NCBI GenBank assembly: GCA_947568835.1
Contig: OX387606.1
Coordinates: 24,727,111 to 24,791,110, forward strand
DNA length: 64,000 bases
Source of the DNA: Protonemura montana
Lineage: Eukaryota; Arthropoda; Insecta; Plecoptera; Nemouridae
Reading direction: 5' to 3'
Shown here: positions 31,601 to 41,065 of the stretch, piece after piece
How the letters are laid out: each line of letters begins with the position of its first letter
Position numbering within the stretch: the stretch's first letter is position 1
Notes under the pieces: model-generated
Databases searched by the model: none
Seen by the model: only the letters and a program-made list of their open reading frames with translations
What the model was told of the DNA's origin: nothing
Translations under genes and position numbers: made by a program

Positions 31601-34600
31601 TAAAATAAAATCTGACGTATTTTTCTTTTTATAATCCGATCATAACTTTTCTATTTCTATTTGTTTTATGAATGGCTAAAATATGAATTCTCGTGGCGGG
31701 ATGAAAACGGGCTGTGATTAACTACAGGTAGTTCTGACGTCATTTTGTTGTATCCTTTGCGTTCGCTTCTGTTTCTTGACGTCAGATTTCACTTCATGTC
31801 ATAGATTCAAAGGCAAACATTTTAAACAGGTATATTTTATTCAAAGCTGGCTTTAGAAGTAAATAAAAAAATACGTGTTCATTATTTTCTCCCAAAAAAA
31901 AAAAAATAGTTTCAAATTTAAAGAGATTTCTTTTTTCACCCTTAAAACGTCGGCCCTCACTGAAACTTCCCGTTCAAGCCGCACTCCAATTTCTTTGCGT
32001 TGAAAGTCTCACAATTTCAATTTCAAAATCTTTATTGTAACAGATATGCAAGCTACCCACAATTGCAATAGAATAAAAACACAGTAACAAATAAGAAACC
32101 AATCAACATCATTTCGTTTCACACTTAGCTCATCACATTTGTAAGTCACAATTTTTTAAAACTTTTTCTTTAAAACTCTTCTGCAGAAGCAACGTTTATT
32201 GACGTTCATTTGATGAGAATGACGGATCTCCAAGGAGTAGAACCAAGAGGCTGTGAATACTCACAGTCACTCTGATTCTAGTGACGCTATATCACGTCAC
32301 AACTTGTCAAACTCGAATAACTCCAATTTGACGTTGGATTCGTTGCTGTATTAGGATGAAATCTAAAGATTAAGATTAATTAAGATTAAGATCTCATATA
32401 AAAGAGTGCTTACCGGAAGCATAGCGACGAATTAATAACCGTCCAGTCTCGATGAAACTTTGTAGGGGAGGTGCCGCAGCCAGAGAACGATGCCGAGTAC
32501 TTGTTCGTGGTGCTGGACTTTCTCGCCGGCGTGCTCATCTTCGCCACCATCGTCGGCAACATCGGCAGCATGATCAGCAACATGAACATGGCGCGCGTCG
32601 ACTTTCAGAACAAAATGGACGGAGTCAAGCAGTACATGACGTTTCGCAAGGTTTCCCACGAGCTGGAGGTTCGTACACCTACAACGCGACATTTCTACGC
32701 TGATTTGATGGGATTTTCATAATGAATTTTATTTAAAACTGGCTGGCAAGGAAAAGTTTTGACAGTTCTCAAACGATGTCAAACAACTTAATTACCGAAA
32801 AAAGTTACATTATGTCAATTTTAAGTGCTTATCCGTTCATTAAACATGTTTTTAGTAAGATCTGGTGGAGATGTAAAAGGTATTTCACAAGTTTCACTCT
32901 CTAAGAAATATTTCAAGAAATCATGCACGAAAATCTTTTGACAGCCAACGTCGTTTGTTTTTCGAAATTGTCATCGTGGTCACTTTGGAATTCACAGAGT
33001 TTCCACAATGCAGTGACCCCGAGTGACATAAGCGGCAAATTTCAAATAAAATAAATGGGTTTCAACGAATGAAATGGTCAATACTATTTTGTTTATGTTT
33101 ATGTATTACATTTAAACCAGAATGCCCACCCCCCTCAAAATCTAAAGCGGCCGTCAGGCAGCGAGTACTGCTAGTATCCATTATATTATTTCACTTCCTG
33201 AGTATATGTATTTTACAAAATAAAGAAAATTGAATTGACTCGTTTTCCTTGCTGCAGACGCGAGTGATCCGTTGGTTTGCATACACGTGGGCCAACAAGC
33301 AAGCTCTGGACGAGGACCGCGTCTTAGGGGCACTGCCAGACAAGCTCAAGGCCGAGATCGCCATCCACGTCCACCTGGAAACGCTGAGACAAGTCCGGAT
33401 ATTCCAGGACTGTGAGCCCGGACTCCTGGAAGAGTTGGTGCTGAAGTTGAGGCTGCAGGTCGGTCTCTGGCTTTTTGAGATGATTTTAGTGTATTTGATA
33501 AGCCAATTTATTTCTAAAAGCCAGTGTCCAAGTAGCTCAATTGGTTAGAGCAACACCCGCGACAGGTGGAGATCGCGGTCCAAGTAGCTCAATTGGTTAG
33601 AGCAACACCCGCGACAGGTGGAGATCGCGGTCAAGTAGCTCAATTGGTTAGAGTAACACCCGCGACAGGTGGAGATCGGGGTTCGAGTCCCCGTTTGGAC
33701 ATCAATTTTTGGGACGGTTACAGTGTTCACAATAAAAACACACCCTGCGCATATATGTTTTCATCTATACAGCGGAGCAGTTTATGGTTTCTCTGCTGAT
33801 TTATGTACCTCATTATGTAATTACCAACAAATCATGTTTTACTCAAGGTGCTCAAATAACAGTAATGAATGAATGGATGGATGCAGGTGTTCAGCCCGGG
33901 AGACTACATCTGCCGGAAGGGCGACGTTGGCAAGGAGATGTACATCGTGAAGCGTGGGCGGCTGAACGTGGTGGCCGATGATGAGAAGACGGTGTTTGCC
34001 ACGTTGAGTGCAGGAAGCGTCTTCGGGGAGGTAAGAGTCCGGTCTTCCTTGAGACGTTTACCTTGAACTTGTACAGAAAATTCACTTGGAAGATTTGTTT
34101 AACATCACAAAACACCTGAAATTTCAGTGATCGAGTCCCTTTACGTAACGTTGAATGGTTCCTGTCCACCTAAAAGTGTGGACATCCAACAAAAAATTGT
34201 AATTTTATTTATCAGCACATTTTATATTTTGATTGGAGTATACTCTATGGTGATTGTTTTTAGACTCATGTCTACTTGATGTAAACTTAGCAATAGTTTT
34301 AACAAAAACTATTTCAACTGGGTTTTAAATGCTAAGTGATGAACAACTAAATTTCCCGACGTTTCGTAACTTGTACCTGTTACTTCATCAAGGGTAAAAA
34401 CAGTCCTGACAATTTTTCGATAGGAGAAAATCAATTTATTTAAAAATCGACAGCTGTCCAAATATATGGTTGACCATTTAGGTCTAGCTTATACTAATCT
34501 ATATTTTATTACAATTTGTTATTAATAATATTTATGATTATGGTTGTGGTAAAGAACCACACAATTTTATAACAATTACCTGGTTCAAGCATCCTAAATG

Positions 34601-36790
34601 CATCTAAATAAAATAATCATTTTGTATTTTCGGAAATATAACCCCGAAATAATTCTCTATGATTAGAGAGAAGTAGATTGTAGTAGTATAATGGAAAGGG
34701 CTGCAACAATACCTTGGCCAGGTGTAATAACTCTTCACTTTTATTCAATTTAAATTCATAGATCTGCCTGAATTTCAAAAACAAAAAGACTTTGACCTTA
34801 CCTAGTGCAATACGAAAGAGTTACAGCAACGTAAAGTGCAGTTCGCTAAAATAACACCACTTATTCAGTGCCATAATGTAAAGCGCACTGTACCTAAATT
34901 GCATCACTAATTCAGTACCATTGAATGAAAGATTCGAATGTCTTTGCTGAAATCTTGATCCGCAGGTGAGTGTGCTGGACATAGCCGGGAACCGTACCGG
35001 GAACCGCCGGACAGCCAACGTTCGGAGCTTGGGATACTCCGATCTCTTCTGCCTGGCGAAGTGCGATCTCTGGGACGCGCTATCCGATTACCCGGACGCC
35101 CGGCACAGCCTCACGGAGCGCGGCTGTCAGCTGCTCAGGAAGGACGGTCTCTTGGATGAGGAAGCTTTCAAGAAGGCTCAGGCAGAGCACGAGAGCCTCA
35201 CTGATAAAGTCGAACGAATAGGTTAGTGGATAACAGCTACTGTGCAGAAGACAAAACTGCATCATCATCTTTAGATGAAATCTGATTTAAATTGCAAACG
35301 CTTGCGATGCGCCTGGTATTTTATTATTATGAACACTATAAACAGTATTTTAAGTTAAAAAGTATTCACAGGCTCTTGGTTCTACTCCTTGGAGATCCGT
35401 CATTCTCATCAAATACACTGAAATTGTCTCAAAAAGCCAGTGTCCAAGTAGCTCAATGGTTCAGAGCAACACCCGCGACAGGTGAAGATCGGGGTTCGAG
35501 TCGCCGTTTGGGCATCAATTTTTGAGATGGTTATAGTGTTGATAATAATAAAATTAATAACCATTAATATTGGTCTCTGTTTTGCTTTTACGATTTTTTC
35601 TTGAGTCAAGAACACCGAACAATGAAATACTCCATTATGAACACTATAACCGTCTTAAAAATTGATGCCCAAAATAAGATTTCATCAGAATACAACGCAT
35701 CAAATAGTATCAATCAATCAAATAGTAAAACATAACTATCTTGTAAACGAAGGGCCAGTTGCACAATGTCCTATTAAAAAGTTTAATAGCCACTATTAAA
35801 TTTATTCGTCCATTAGCTCATTCTGGTGTATTACCACCTCCTATTAGTGTTTAAGAGGAGGTTAACAGCTAGTTGATAGCCAGATTTTTATTAGGAGGTT
35901 GAAGCTTCCCCGAACATTCCTTCCCCAAACATTTTCTGGCTGCAGTTAAAAATATCTCTAGTCCCGCAGTTGAAATCGATGTGAATTCAGTACATTTTTA
36001 TCATTTTCAGGCAACACGGTGATGGCCCTGCAGACGAGATTTGCAAGACTTATGGCTGAATACGCGGGCAACCAGACGAGGATGAAGCAACGACTGGCGT
36101 CAGTGGAACAACGCTCAAAGTAAGCAGCCAGATAAGTCTGACGTCTAAATCAATTCGTTGAATCGTTGAGGATATTTTTTACAATAATTTCAAACTCTAT
36201 GATCGTTTTTAGACTCGTGTCTACTTGATCTAAACTTAGCACTAGTTTTAACTAAAACTATTTCAACTGGTTTTTTAATGCTAAGTGAAGAACAACTAAA
36301 TTTCCCAACGTTTCGTAACATATACTAGTTACTTCTTCAAGGGTGAGAGCAGTCTTGAAAATTTTCCGATAAAAAAAACCACAAATAATTATCCCTACAT
36401 CTAATCAGAAAATGTAATCTACAACCTCCAGTGGTTCTCTTCTCTCTGGAGTCTCACCAATCTATCTACCAACAATTCCCACGTCTCTCCCCATAGATAT
36501 TCATTATGATTGTTTTTAGACTCATGTCTACTTGATTCAACTTGAAAATTGTCAGGACTGCTTTAACCCTTGATAAAGTAACCGGGAAAAGTTACGAAAC
36601 GTTGGGAAATTTAGTTGTTCTTCACTTAGCATTCAAATCCCAGTTGAAATAGTTTTTTTTTATTTATTTCAAACACTGTTTTGTCAACAGGGAGGGTGGT
36701 CACAGCAGCGTTTTAGTTTCGAACAGAGACGATCTGGCGTTGAGATCATTCCAACGCAAGAGCAGGCGACAGAAGCAAAACACCATGTGA
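25637..36790 (+). CDS. CNGA: Cyclic-nucleotide-gated cation channel, CNGA-type subunit, 13 exons
   Basis: Plasma-membrane cation channel opened by cGMP/cAMP, usually in sensory cells. Exons: 25637-25723, 26103-26195, 26743-26883, 28777-28939, 29482-29621, 30302-30424, 31331-31511, 32466-32668, 33258-33458, 33887-34030, 34966-35221, 36011-36119, 36691-36790. All phases agree, totalling 1,941 nt (646 aa), near the family norm. S1 starts at WLAVVS (residue 108); S4 has the Arg-rich [10 protein letters not shown]; the pore [12 protein letters not shown] carries the filter Glu311; S6 contains [10 protein letters not shown]. The C-linker leads to a cyclic-nucleotide-binding domain with [13 protein letters not shown] and NRRTANV (Arg507, Thr508; Thr here goes with cGMP binding). 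Near the end, DKVERIG onward looks like the C-terminal coiled coil of alpha subunits. Exons from S1 on are near certain; the two 5' exons rest on splice signals and phase. Confidence 0.92.
26940..27545 (-). mobile_element. 5S rRNA-like SINE copy
   Basis: Full leader (TTTAACGACGCACTGTTTTG), middle block and three 5S-like modules ending with GAGAACCGGTGTTTCCAACA. It lies in the CNG intron between the exons ending 26883 and starting 28777. Confidence 0.82.
27725..27895 (-). repeat. tRNA-core foldback, single core, reverse copy
   Basis: Arm sequence AAATCTGATTTAAATTTCAA and TTGCAATGCG is followed by ATTGATGCCCAAACGGGGAC, then the T-arm and D-arm of the core in reverse complement. The distal arm is missing. 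Confidence 0.75.
27944..27965. repeat. Homopolymer C tract (22 bp)
   Basis: 22 consecutive C on the plus strand in a CNG intron. Length may be unreliable in assembly. Confidence 0.95.
28586..28639 (-). mobile_element. Short 3'-end fragment of a retroelement
   Basis: About 53 bp (TTTTCTTTATTTTGTAAAAT, then ACATATACTCAGGAAATG) recurs in reverse complement at 33186-33238 with about one mismatch. AATAAAG near one end suggests the polyadenylation end of a 5'-truncated retroelement. Family not identified. Confidence 0.45.
29817..30215 (-). repeat. Family-3 repeat with hammerhead-like core
   Basis: Full block from TTTTTAGACTCATGTCTACT to GAACCACACAAAATTATAAC, with the minus-strand core at 29952-29921 (TTGATAAAG, GTAAC/GTTAC stem, GAAACG). 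A further block AAAACCCAGTTGAAATAG lies at about 30178-30196. It is intronic in the CNG gene. An ATT microsatellite follows at about 30670. Confidence 0.7.
30800..31260 (-). repeat. tRNA-core foldback with five tandem cores, reverse
   Basis: Left arm TATTATCAACACTATAACCG, then a full T-arm, then five tandem units of GATCTCCACCTGTCGCGGGT with TTGCTCTAACCAATTGAGCT. After an inserted stretch comes the other arm (GTGTTGATAATAATAAAAAT, GCGTTTGCAATTTAAATCAG). This clearly shows core amplification between preserved arms. It lies in a CNG intron. Confidence 0.8.
32015..32120 (-). mobile_element. Probable LINE 3'-end fragment
   Basis: Read on the minus strand, an AATAAAGATTTTGAAATTGA stretch ends in short A/T-rich direct repeats, like the 3' tail of a 5'-truncated non-LTR element. 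No coding part remains. Remaining sequence 31600-32460 is AT-rich CNG intron without another feature I can name. Confidence 0.35.
33186..33238 (+). mobile_element. Short retroelement 3'-end fragment, opposite copy
   Basis: Inverted partner of 28586-28639: CTGAGTATATGTATTTTACA, then AAATAAAGAAAATTGAATTG. It sits 20 bp upstream of the CNG exon starting 33258. Confidence 0.45.
33515..33755 (+). repeat. tRNA-core foldback, three tandem cores
   Basis: Three units of AGCTCAATTGGTTAGAGCAA, the last with full T-arm GGGGTTCGAGTCCCC and TTTGGACATCAATTTTTG, then the arm fragment GGTTACAGTGTTCACAATAA. It lies in the CNG intron between exons 33258-33458 and 33887-34030. Confidence 0.8.
34247..34640 (-). 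repeat. Family-3 repeat, best-preserved hammerhead-like core
   Basis: The minus-strand core at 34391-34360 reads TTGATGAAG, stem GTAAC, loop AGGTACAA, stem GTTAC, then GAAACG. Only the leading C of the hammerhead CUGAUGA box differs. The rest matches other family-3 copies and ends near CTAAATGCATCTAAATAAAA. It lies in a CNG intron. Confidence 0.75.
35275..35560 (+). repeat. tRNA-core foldback copy, single core
   Basis: Left arm GAAATCTGATTTAAATTGCA at 35277, an inserted stretch, one core with AGCTCAATGGTTCAGAGCAA and GGGGTTCGAGTCGCCGTTTG, then right arm GGTTATAGTGTTGATAATAA. A further arm fragment is near 35637-35670. It lies in the CNG intron before the exon at 36011. Confidence 0.75.
36193..36395 (-). 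repeat. Family-3 repeat with hammerhead-like core
   Basis: Core at 36340-36309 on the minus strand keeps the GTAAC/GTTAC stem while the loop has changed to TAGTATAT and the first box reads TTGAAGAAG. Stem kept with loop changed is what a folded RNA motif predicts. Confidence 0.7.
36508..36655 (+). repeat. Family-3 repeat, rearranged, core on plus strand
   Basis: Starts with the family end TTTTTAGACTCATGTCTACT, then jumps to AAAATTGTCAGGACTGCT. Core 36570-36601 has stem GTAAC/GTTAC with loop CGGGAAAA and intact GAAACG. It ends about 35 bp before the last CNG exon (36691). Confidence 0.7.
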
Positions 36791-36922
36791 GAGGTTCTGA
36801 CTCACAACAGCGTGCAAATGAGTGATTGCTATACTATAAAACATCCTACTATGTACAGATTAAAGACATTATGTTAAAATTTTTCAAGATGCAATTGCAA
36901 GTACCTTCCTTGAAATTTTCCC

Positions 36923-36928
36923 AATAAA
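36923..36928 (+). terminator. Poly(A) signal of the CNG gene
   Basis: AATAAA, 133 bp past the CNG stop codon at 36788-36790. It is the first canonical signal downstream. Confidence 0.6.
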
Positions 36929-37522
36929 AAGAAATCGTTATCTGAGCTATCTGTAGCTCAATTGCATTACTTTTTTAACTTGTTTGTGCATTGAACTCGT
37001 TTGCAAGTGAACAATATAAAGGGGTTCTATAATAGCCAGCACGATTGCCAGAGGAGTGTAAAATAATCTGAAAATCTGGCTCAATGCTCGTTGCAAAGAA
37101 AGTTAATTTTGAAAGAAGCTACTAAAAAAGTATGACAACTCACCAGAAGATTTGAAAATGATTTTAAAAGGTATTTGAAGAATTGTGATTGTGTTTGCTG
37201 CTGAGTAGGAGATGAGTAGGAACAGTTTGAGAGTTGGGTTTATGTGTTTTGGCTGTAAAATAGATTAAAAAACTAAAAAAGTCAGGGCACCAAAGACTGG
37301 TAAATGAATTGGGACAGAGAAAATTGAAGGAAAGCAACTTGCCGATATAAAAATGGCTGGCTGTGTCAGATCAAGAGAAGAACAGATTCTGTCTTATTTA
37401 CTAGATTAAAGTTACCTCAAAAGCAACCAGTGGTGTAGTCCTACTTTTTTATTTGGGTATACGCTGGGTTATCAGGCTGTGTTATCCAAATGCCGTGGTC
37501 ATCACTAGGTTAGGTACTGGGT

Positions 37523-37547
37523 GGGGGGGGGGGGGGGGGGGGGGGGG
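37523..37547. repeat. Homopolymer G tract (25 bp)
   Basis: 25 consecutive G on the plus strand, just inside the hAT-like element. Length may be unreliable. Confidence 0.95.
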
Positions 37548-38300
37548 TTCTAATTTGTTACCGTTTAGTCCCAGTATTCCATTCTAATGCCTCACATGCA
37601 TAGTTTAATTTTTTGCAAAATTAGTTATTTCGCTTCTGTTGATACCTGCGAAATATTGTAGCGATTCTTATGCCCCGGTATCTGCGTGGGGGCGCAGCCG
37701 CGAGAGTGAATCGCCTCAGGGATCGTTTTCTGGGACGTGCGGTTGCAGAGGGAAGCAGAAGAGTTCCTCATCACAGATCAGAGCGTCGTTTCCCAAAGTA
37801 ACGAAACGTTTATTTACAAGTCCAGAGTACAACTCCCCACAGAGGGACTCCCGACAGAGTGTACCAACCGATCGTGACGAGCAGCACCTTGGTCGCAAGC
37901 AAAACCACGCACCCAAACGGTCGAGTCACGGTGTTCGGTCCGGTCCGGGTGTCGTTTGTACACGAGGCTGGGGCGGAGGCGGCTCGTCGATCTCGCGGTC
38001 GGGGCCCAAGAGAGCGGTCGAACGGTCCCGCTGATCGCATGCAGGGAGGAATTGCATGGTCAGCGGGTCCTGCTCCTGGATGTCCAGGCAACCCTCGCTT
38101 AGGTAACGTGCGACGGGTTGCCTACCCCTTCAGGTGGGGGGACGCTTGGCTCCGTCACGATGAGTAACAATATTCCTTTTCGTTTCTCACCTGTGCGAGA
38201 CAATAGCTAATATAAATAACTACACAGGATTCGCGTCACCGCCATCGTCTTCACTGACACCATCTTCATCACTGGAATCTCCGCTCTTATCACTAATACT

Positions 38301-38453
38301 TCACCCCTCGTTGGTATTCCAATCAACACTAAAACTACTACTTGGTGTTGGGGTAGCTGCAATCACGCTTTCCTCGGGTGGGTTGCCCTTTTTTGGTGGA
38401 GGTTTTGCTTTGCCCCATAATGTAAGCAAATCCACTTGCTTCTTGCTTGACAT
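38301..38453 (-). pseudogene. Possible transposase N-terminal remnant (50 codons)
   Basis: A 50-residue frame begins MSSKKQVDLLTLWGKAKPPP and stops at 38301. Open codons resume in another frame, rich in Ser/Asp/Glu, to about 38240. A short basic start followed by a hydrophobic-aromatic QxxLLTLW motif resembles the N-termini of TTF/ZMYM-type hAT transposases. Its position between hAT-like TIRs supports this. No catalytic domain is present, so it could not work. Confidence 0.35.
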
Positions 38454-39194
38454 TTTGGCTGCTACTGAAGCAAACTGCAATTATTGAACGTAGCTCGCGT
38501 GGGAAGTAAACATACAAATCTCAAATACGTCGAATGAGTACGTTGACTGCTTGGAAAAACCATTGCATACCCATCCAGGTTACGCTCGGCGGCAAGGCAG
38601 GCAGGCGGCGCGATCTCACAAAGGCAGCGTGGTGTTCCGAGCTGTCCATAAGTACGACCGAGATCATACGAACAGCTACAATACACGGACTACCCACTTT
38701 TCGGAATAAACTTTGCTTTTCCAGTTTTTCTAGTGCAGGTTGTAGGGAGATTAAGAATTTTCGTTGCAAAACGCATTTTAAAGTTTTGCAAAGAGTATTT
38801 ATTGGGCAAAAATTGGTGTCAAAAAGTGTTTTGGGTATACGGCGTATACCCGCGTATACCCTCGACTACACCACTGCCAACAGCGGCCTTTACACAGCGG
38901 GTACTGCTATATATTAAAAAGCAGGTTATTGTCCAGGTTCGGTCCCGACTCCCGGGTCTTAGGACCTAGGTTATGACCTAGGGCCATATTTGAGTTATAA
39001 CCTGGCCATCGGGTATGCCCTAAGGGCTATGACGAAGAGGCAATAAGCTTCATCAAGTCTTAAGGGCAAAACACTATATTTTCTTAGAATTGTCTTAGTA
39101 CTTTTGGTTGTAGTCCCATCAGAGGCTTTGGAAAGGGCATCTGACAAAACTCGAGAAACTTTAAAACCAAAATGCCCACTCCGTCGAACATCAA

Positions 39195-39415
39195 CATCAA
39201 CAACAGGATTCCTCCACAAATCCATGCTGTCGAGAGGTTGATAAGCAAGGCGAGTGAAGTTGCTGTACTAACTTTCATCTCTCCAACCTCTCTCCCGAAC
39301 AGAACTGGTCATGTGTATGATGGTCACCCATTCAATATACCTGACCCAGCGCAGTGTTGCTCAACTTCGGTGATCTAAGGAGAACCGGTGTTTCTAGCAT
39401 GCCAAACCGTTCAGT
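39195..39415 (-). mobile_element. Truncated 5S rRNA-like SINE
   Basis: Begins in the middle block (AACAGGATTCCTCCACAAAT) and has one 5S-like module and the end block GAGAACCGGTGTTTCTAGCA. The leader half is missing. The spacer 39420-39960 shows no feature I can support. Confidence 0.75.
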
Positions 39416-39959
39416 GTTTTTATTAGACAGCAGAAACCTAAGGAAACAAACGTAGGATTTGCTGAAAAGTAACGGGCCTCTAGTGCAATATTTGAAATAA
39501 TTTAGGGCACACAAAAAAAAACTCCAGTGAAGTTCCCAAGTTCTGTCCAAGCGTTGCCTTCATGTGTATGAGGCGGGTTCGTGAGAGAAGCATAACATAA
39601 CATTATCTTCTCTCTCGCTCACCACTGCCGGGGTTACAGTCTGTCTCTGTCTAACCCACGTAGATCAGCAAGAGTAGGTAACATCTCCGGTCAACTACCA
39701 TAACTTTTAGACCTAGACAAACAAACATTAATTTCAGTCATTCGTTATTGACATACATCCCAGAAAACTGTAATGCAACTTGAATCAGAGAGCCATGCAT
39801 TGCTAGATCTCGTACCGAGCTAATCTGTTGGTCGTACCGATGACAATTCACCGAGTTCAATCACTGCACTAATAGTAAGAAATTACAATGAATAATTGTT
39901 CAATAACATGTGCTTCTACCAAAACTGAGCAGCGAAGCGTTTCATAGCTGAAATTCCAA

Positions 39960-40300
39960 TACAATAAGTAAGTAAGTAATTTATTATAGTCTTTAAAATC
40001 AAAAATGATGTGCAAGACATGGTTAAACATAAACATAAAAATATATATATACAATCATTACAAATTAAATACCAAAGTGTAATTTAAATTCTTGAATGTT
40101 ATAAAATATATTTTGAGTAAGAATTTGTCGAAGTTTAGTCTTAAATTGTAACAAATTCAATGTGTTAACCTCCTCAGGTAAGCCATTATATAGCCGTTGT
40201 TTGGTATCATGAGCCAGGTTCTGGCATTGACTGGACGTTTGTTTCTTTGCATCAAGATTGTGCTTTTGTCGCGTTTCATGCGAATGCACCTCGCTGGTCT
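39960..40300 (-). mobile_element. 5'-truncated non-LTR retrotransposon, 3' end
   Basis: Read on the minus strand, the C-terminal piece of a LINE reverse-transcriptase polyprotein is followed by an AT-rich 3' UTR. It ends in AATAAATTACTTACTTACTT, a TTAC-type simple tail at about 39965-39985. No poly(A) run or second domain is visible. It inserted outside any recognised gene. Confidence 0.65.
40065..40289 (-). pseudogene. LINE reverse-transcriptase C-terminal fragment (74 codons)
   Basis: The frame holds the tail signature of jockey/CR1-like ORF2 proteins: HSHETRQKHN near the start, then RLYNGLPEEV and LLQFKTKLRQIL, then a Tyr/Phe-containing end. In intact elements this lies after the reverse-transcriptase and thumb domains. 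All catalytic parts are missing, so this is a dead fragment. The match is to the general pattern as I know it. Confidence 0.6.
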
Positions 40301-40654
40301 TTTTAAAGTTATTAATATTTGATTTTATAAAGATTAAGAGTCCATATATTTACACACAGGGCATTGTCATTATTTGTAAATGTTTAAAATAAGATTTGCA
40401 CGATGTCTTCTGCGGTAGATGTGTTAGGTAGGTATGTTATGGTATGTTGAAACGAACGCTGATTTCTTCCCCAGGCAATGTAAGCATATGCAGGTCAAAA
40501 AGTGTACATATCATGATTGACAATTGTGCCCAAGCTTTTTAAAGTTAGTACACAAATCACACCACCAAATGCCTGCTTCTTTGCAAGTTGCCAGGCCCAT
40601 CAGCGGGTTACAAAAGTATTCCAGGAAATTGAATTCAAGCTGTTCATGATGATT

Positions 40655-41065
40655 GACTTGCACTGTTTTGATAACAGGCCCTGTGGCACTGGTCTAATGG
40701 CGTCGGTGAATGAGTGGATGATGATGATGATGGTGAACCTAGACTAGAAGGGGGGAGGAGAAACCCGGTGCCGTCATGTAGATGTAGCTGTCAAAAAGTA
40801 CCAAGGGGACCACCGACTTAACGTCCCTTCCGAAGGACGGTACAACGCGAACAACAGGATTCCTCCACAAATCCATGCTGTCGAGAGGTTGATAAGCAAG
40901 GCGAGTGAAGTTGCTGTACTAACTTTCATCCCTCCAACCTCTCTCCCGAACAGAACTGGTCATGTGTATGATGGTCACCCATCCAATACCTGACTCAGCG
41001 CAGTGTTGCTTAACTTCGGTGATCTTATAAGAACCGGTGTTTCCAAAACGCCAAACCTTTCGGCG
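40655..41065 (-). mobile_element. 5S rRNA-like SINE copy with one 5S module
   Basis: Leader (GGCACTGGTCTAATGGCGTC), middle block, one 5S-like module and the end block AAGAACCGGTGTTTCCAAAA. With a single module it may be closest to the founding structure. Confidence 0.8.

Larger units (their letters stand above)
37428..38876. mobile_element. Degraded hAT-like DNA transposon with 13-bp TIRs
   Basis: CAGTGGTGTAGTC at 37428-37440 is repeated exactly in reverse complement at 38864-38876, 1,449 bp outer span. The subterminal motif GGGTATACGC is near both ends (about 37456, and inverted several times near 38833-38860). CAGTGGTG starts are typical of hAT-superfamily TIRs. No matching 8-bp target duplication is visible (flanks AAAGCAAC and CCAACAGC). 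Inside is a remnant reading frame (38453-38301, minus) and a GC-rich stretch 37640-38160 of unknown origin with no recognisable product. Confidence 0.6.

Noticed and set aside
37639..38034. 131-codon plus-strand frame in the hAT-like element
   Set aside because: It has no family resemblance or splice signals, and both strands are open in this GC-rich patch, as expected by composition.
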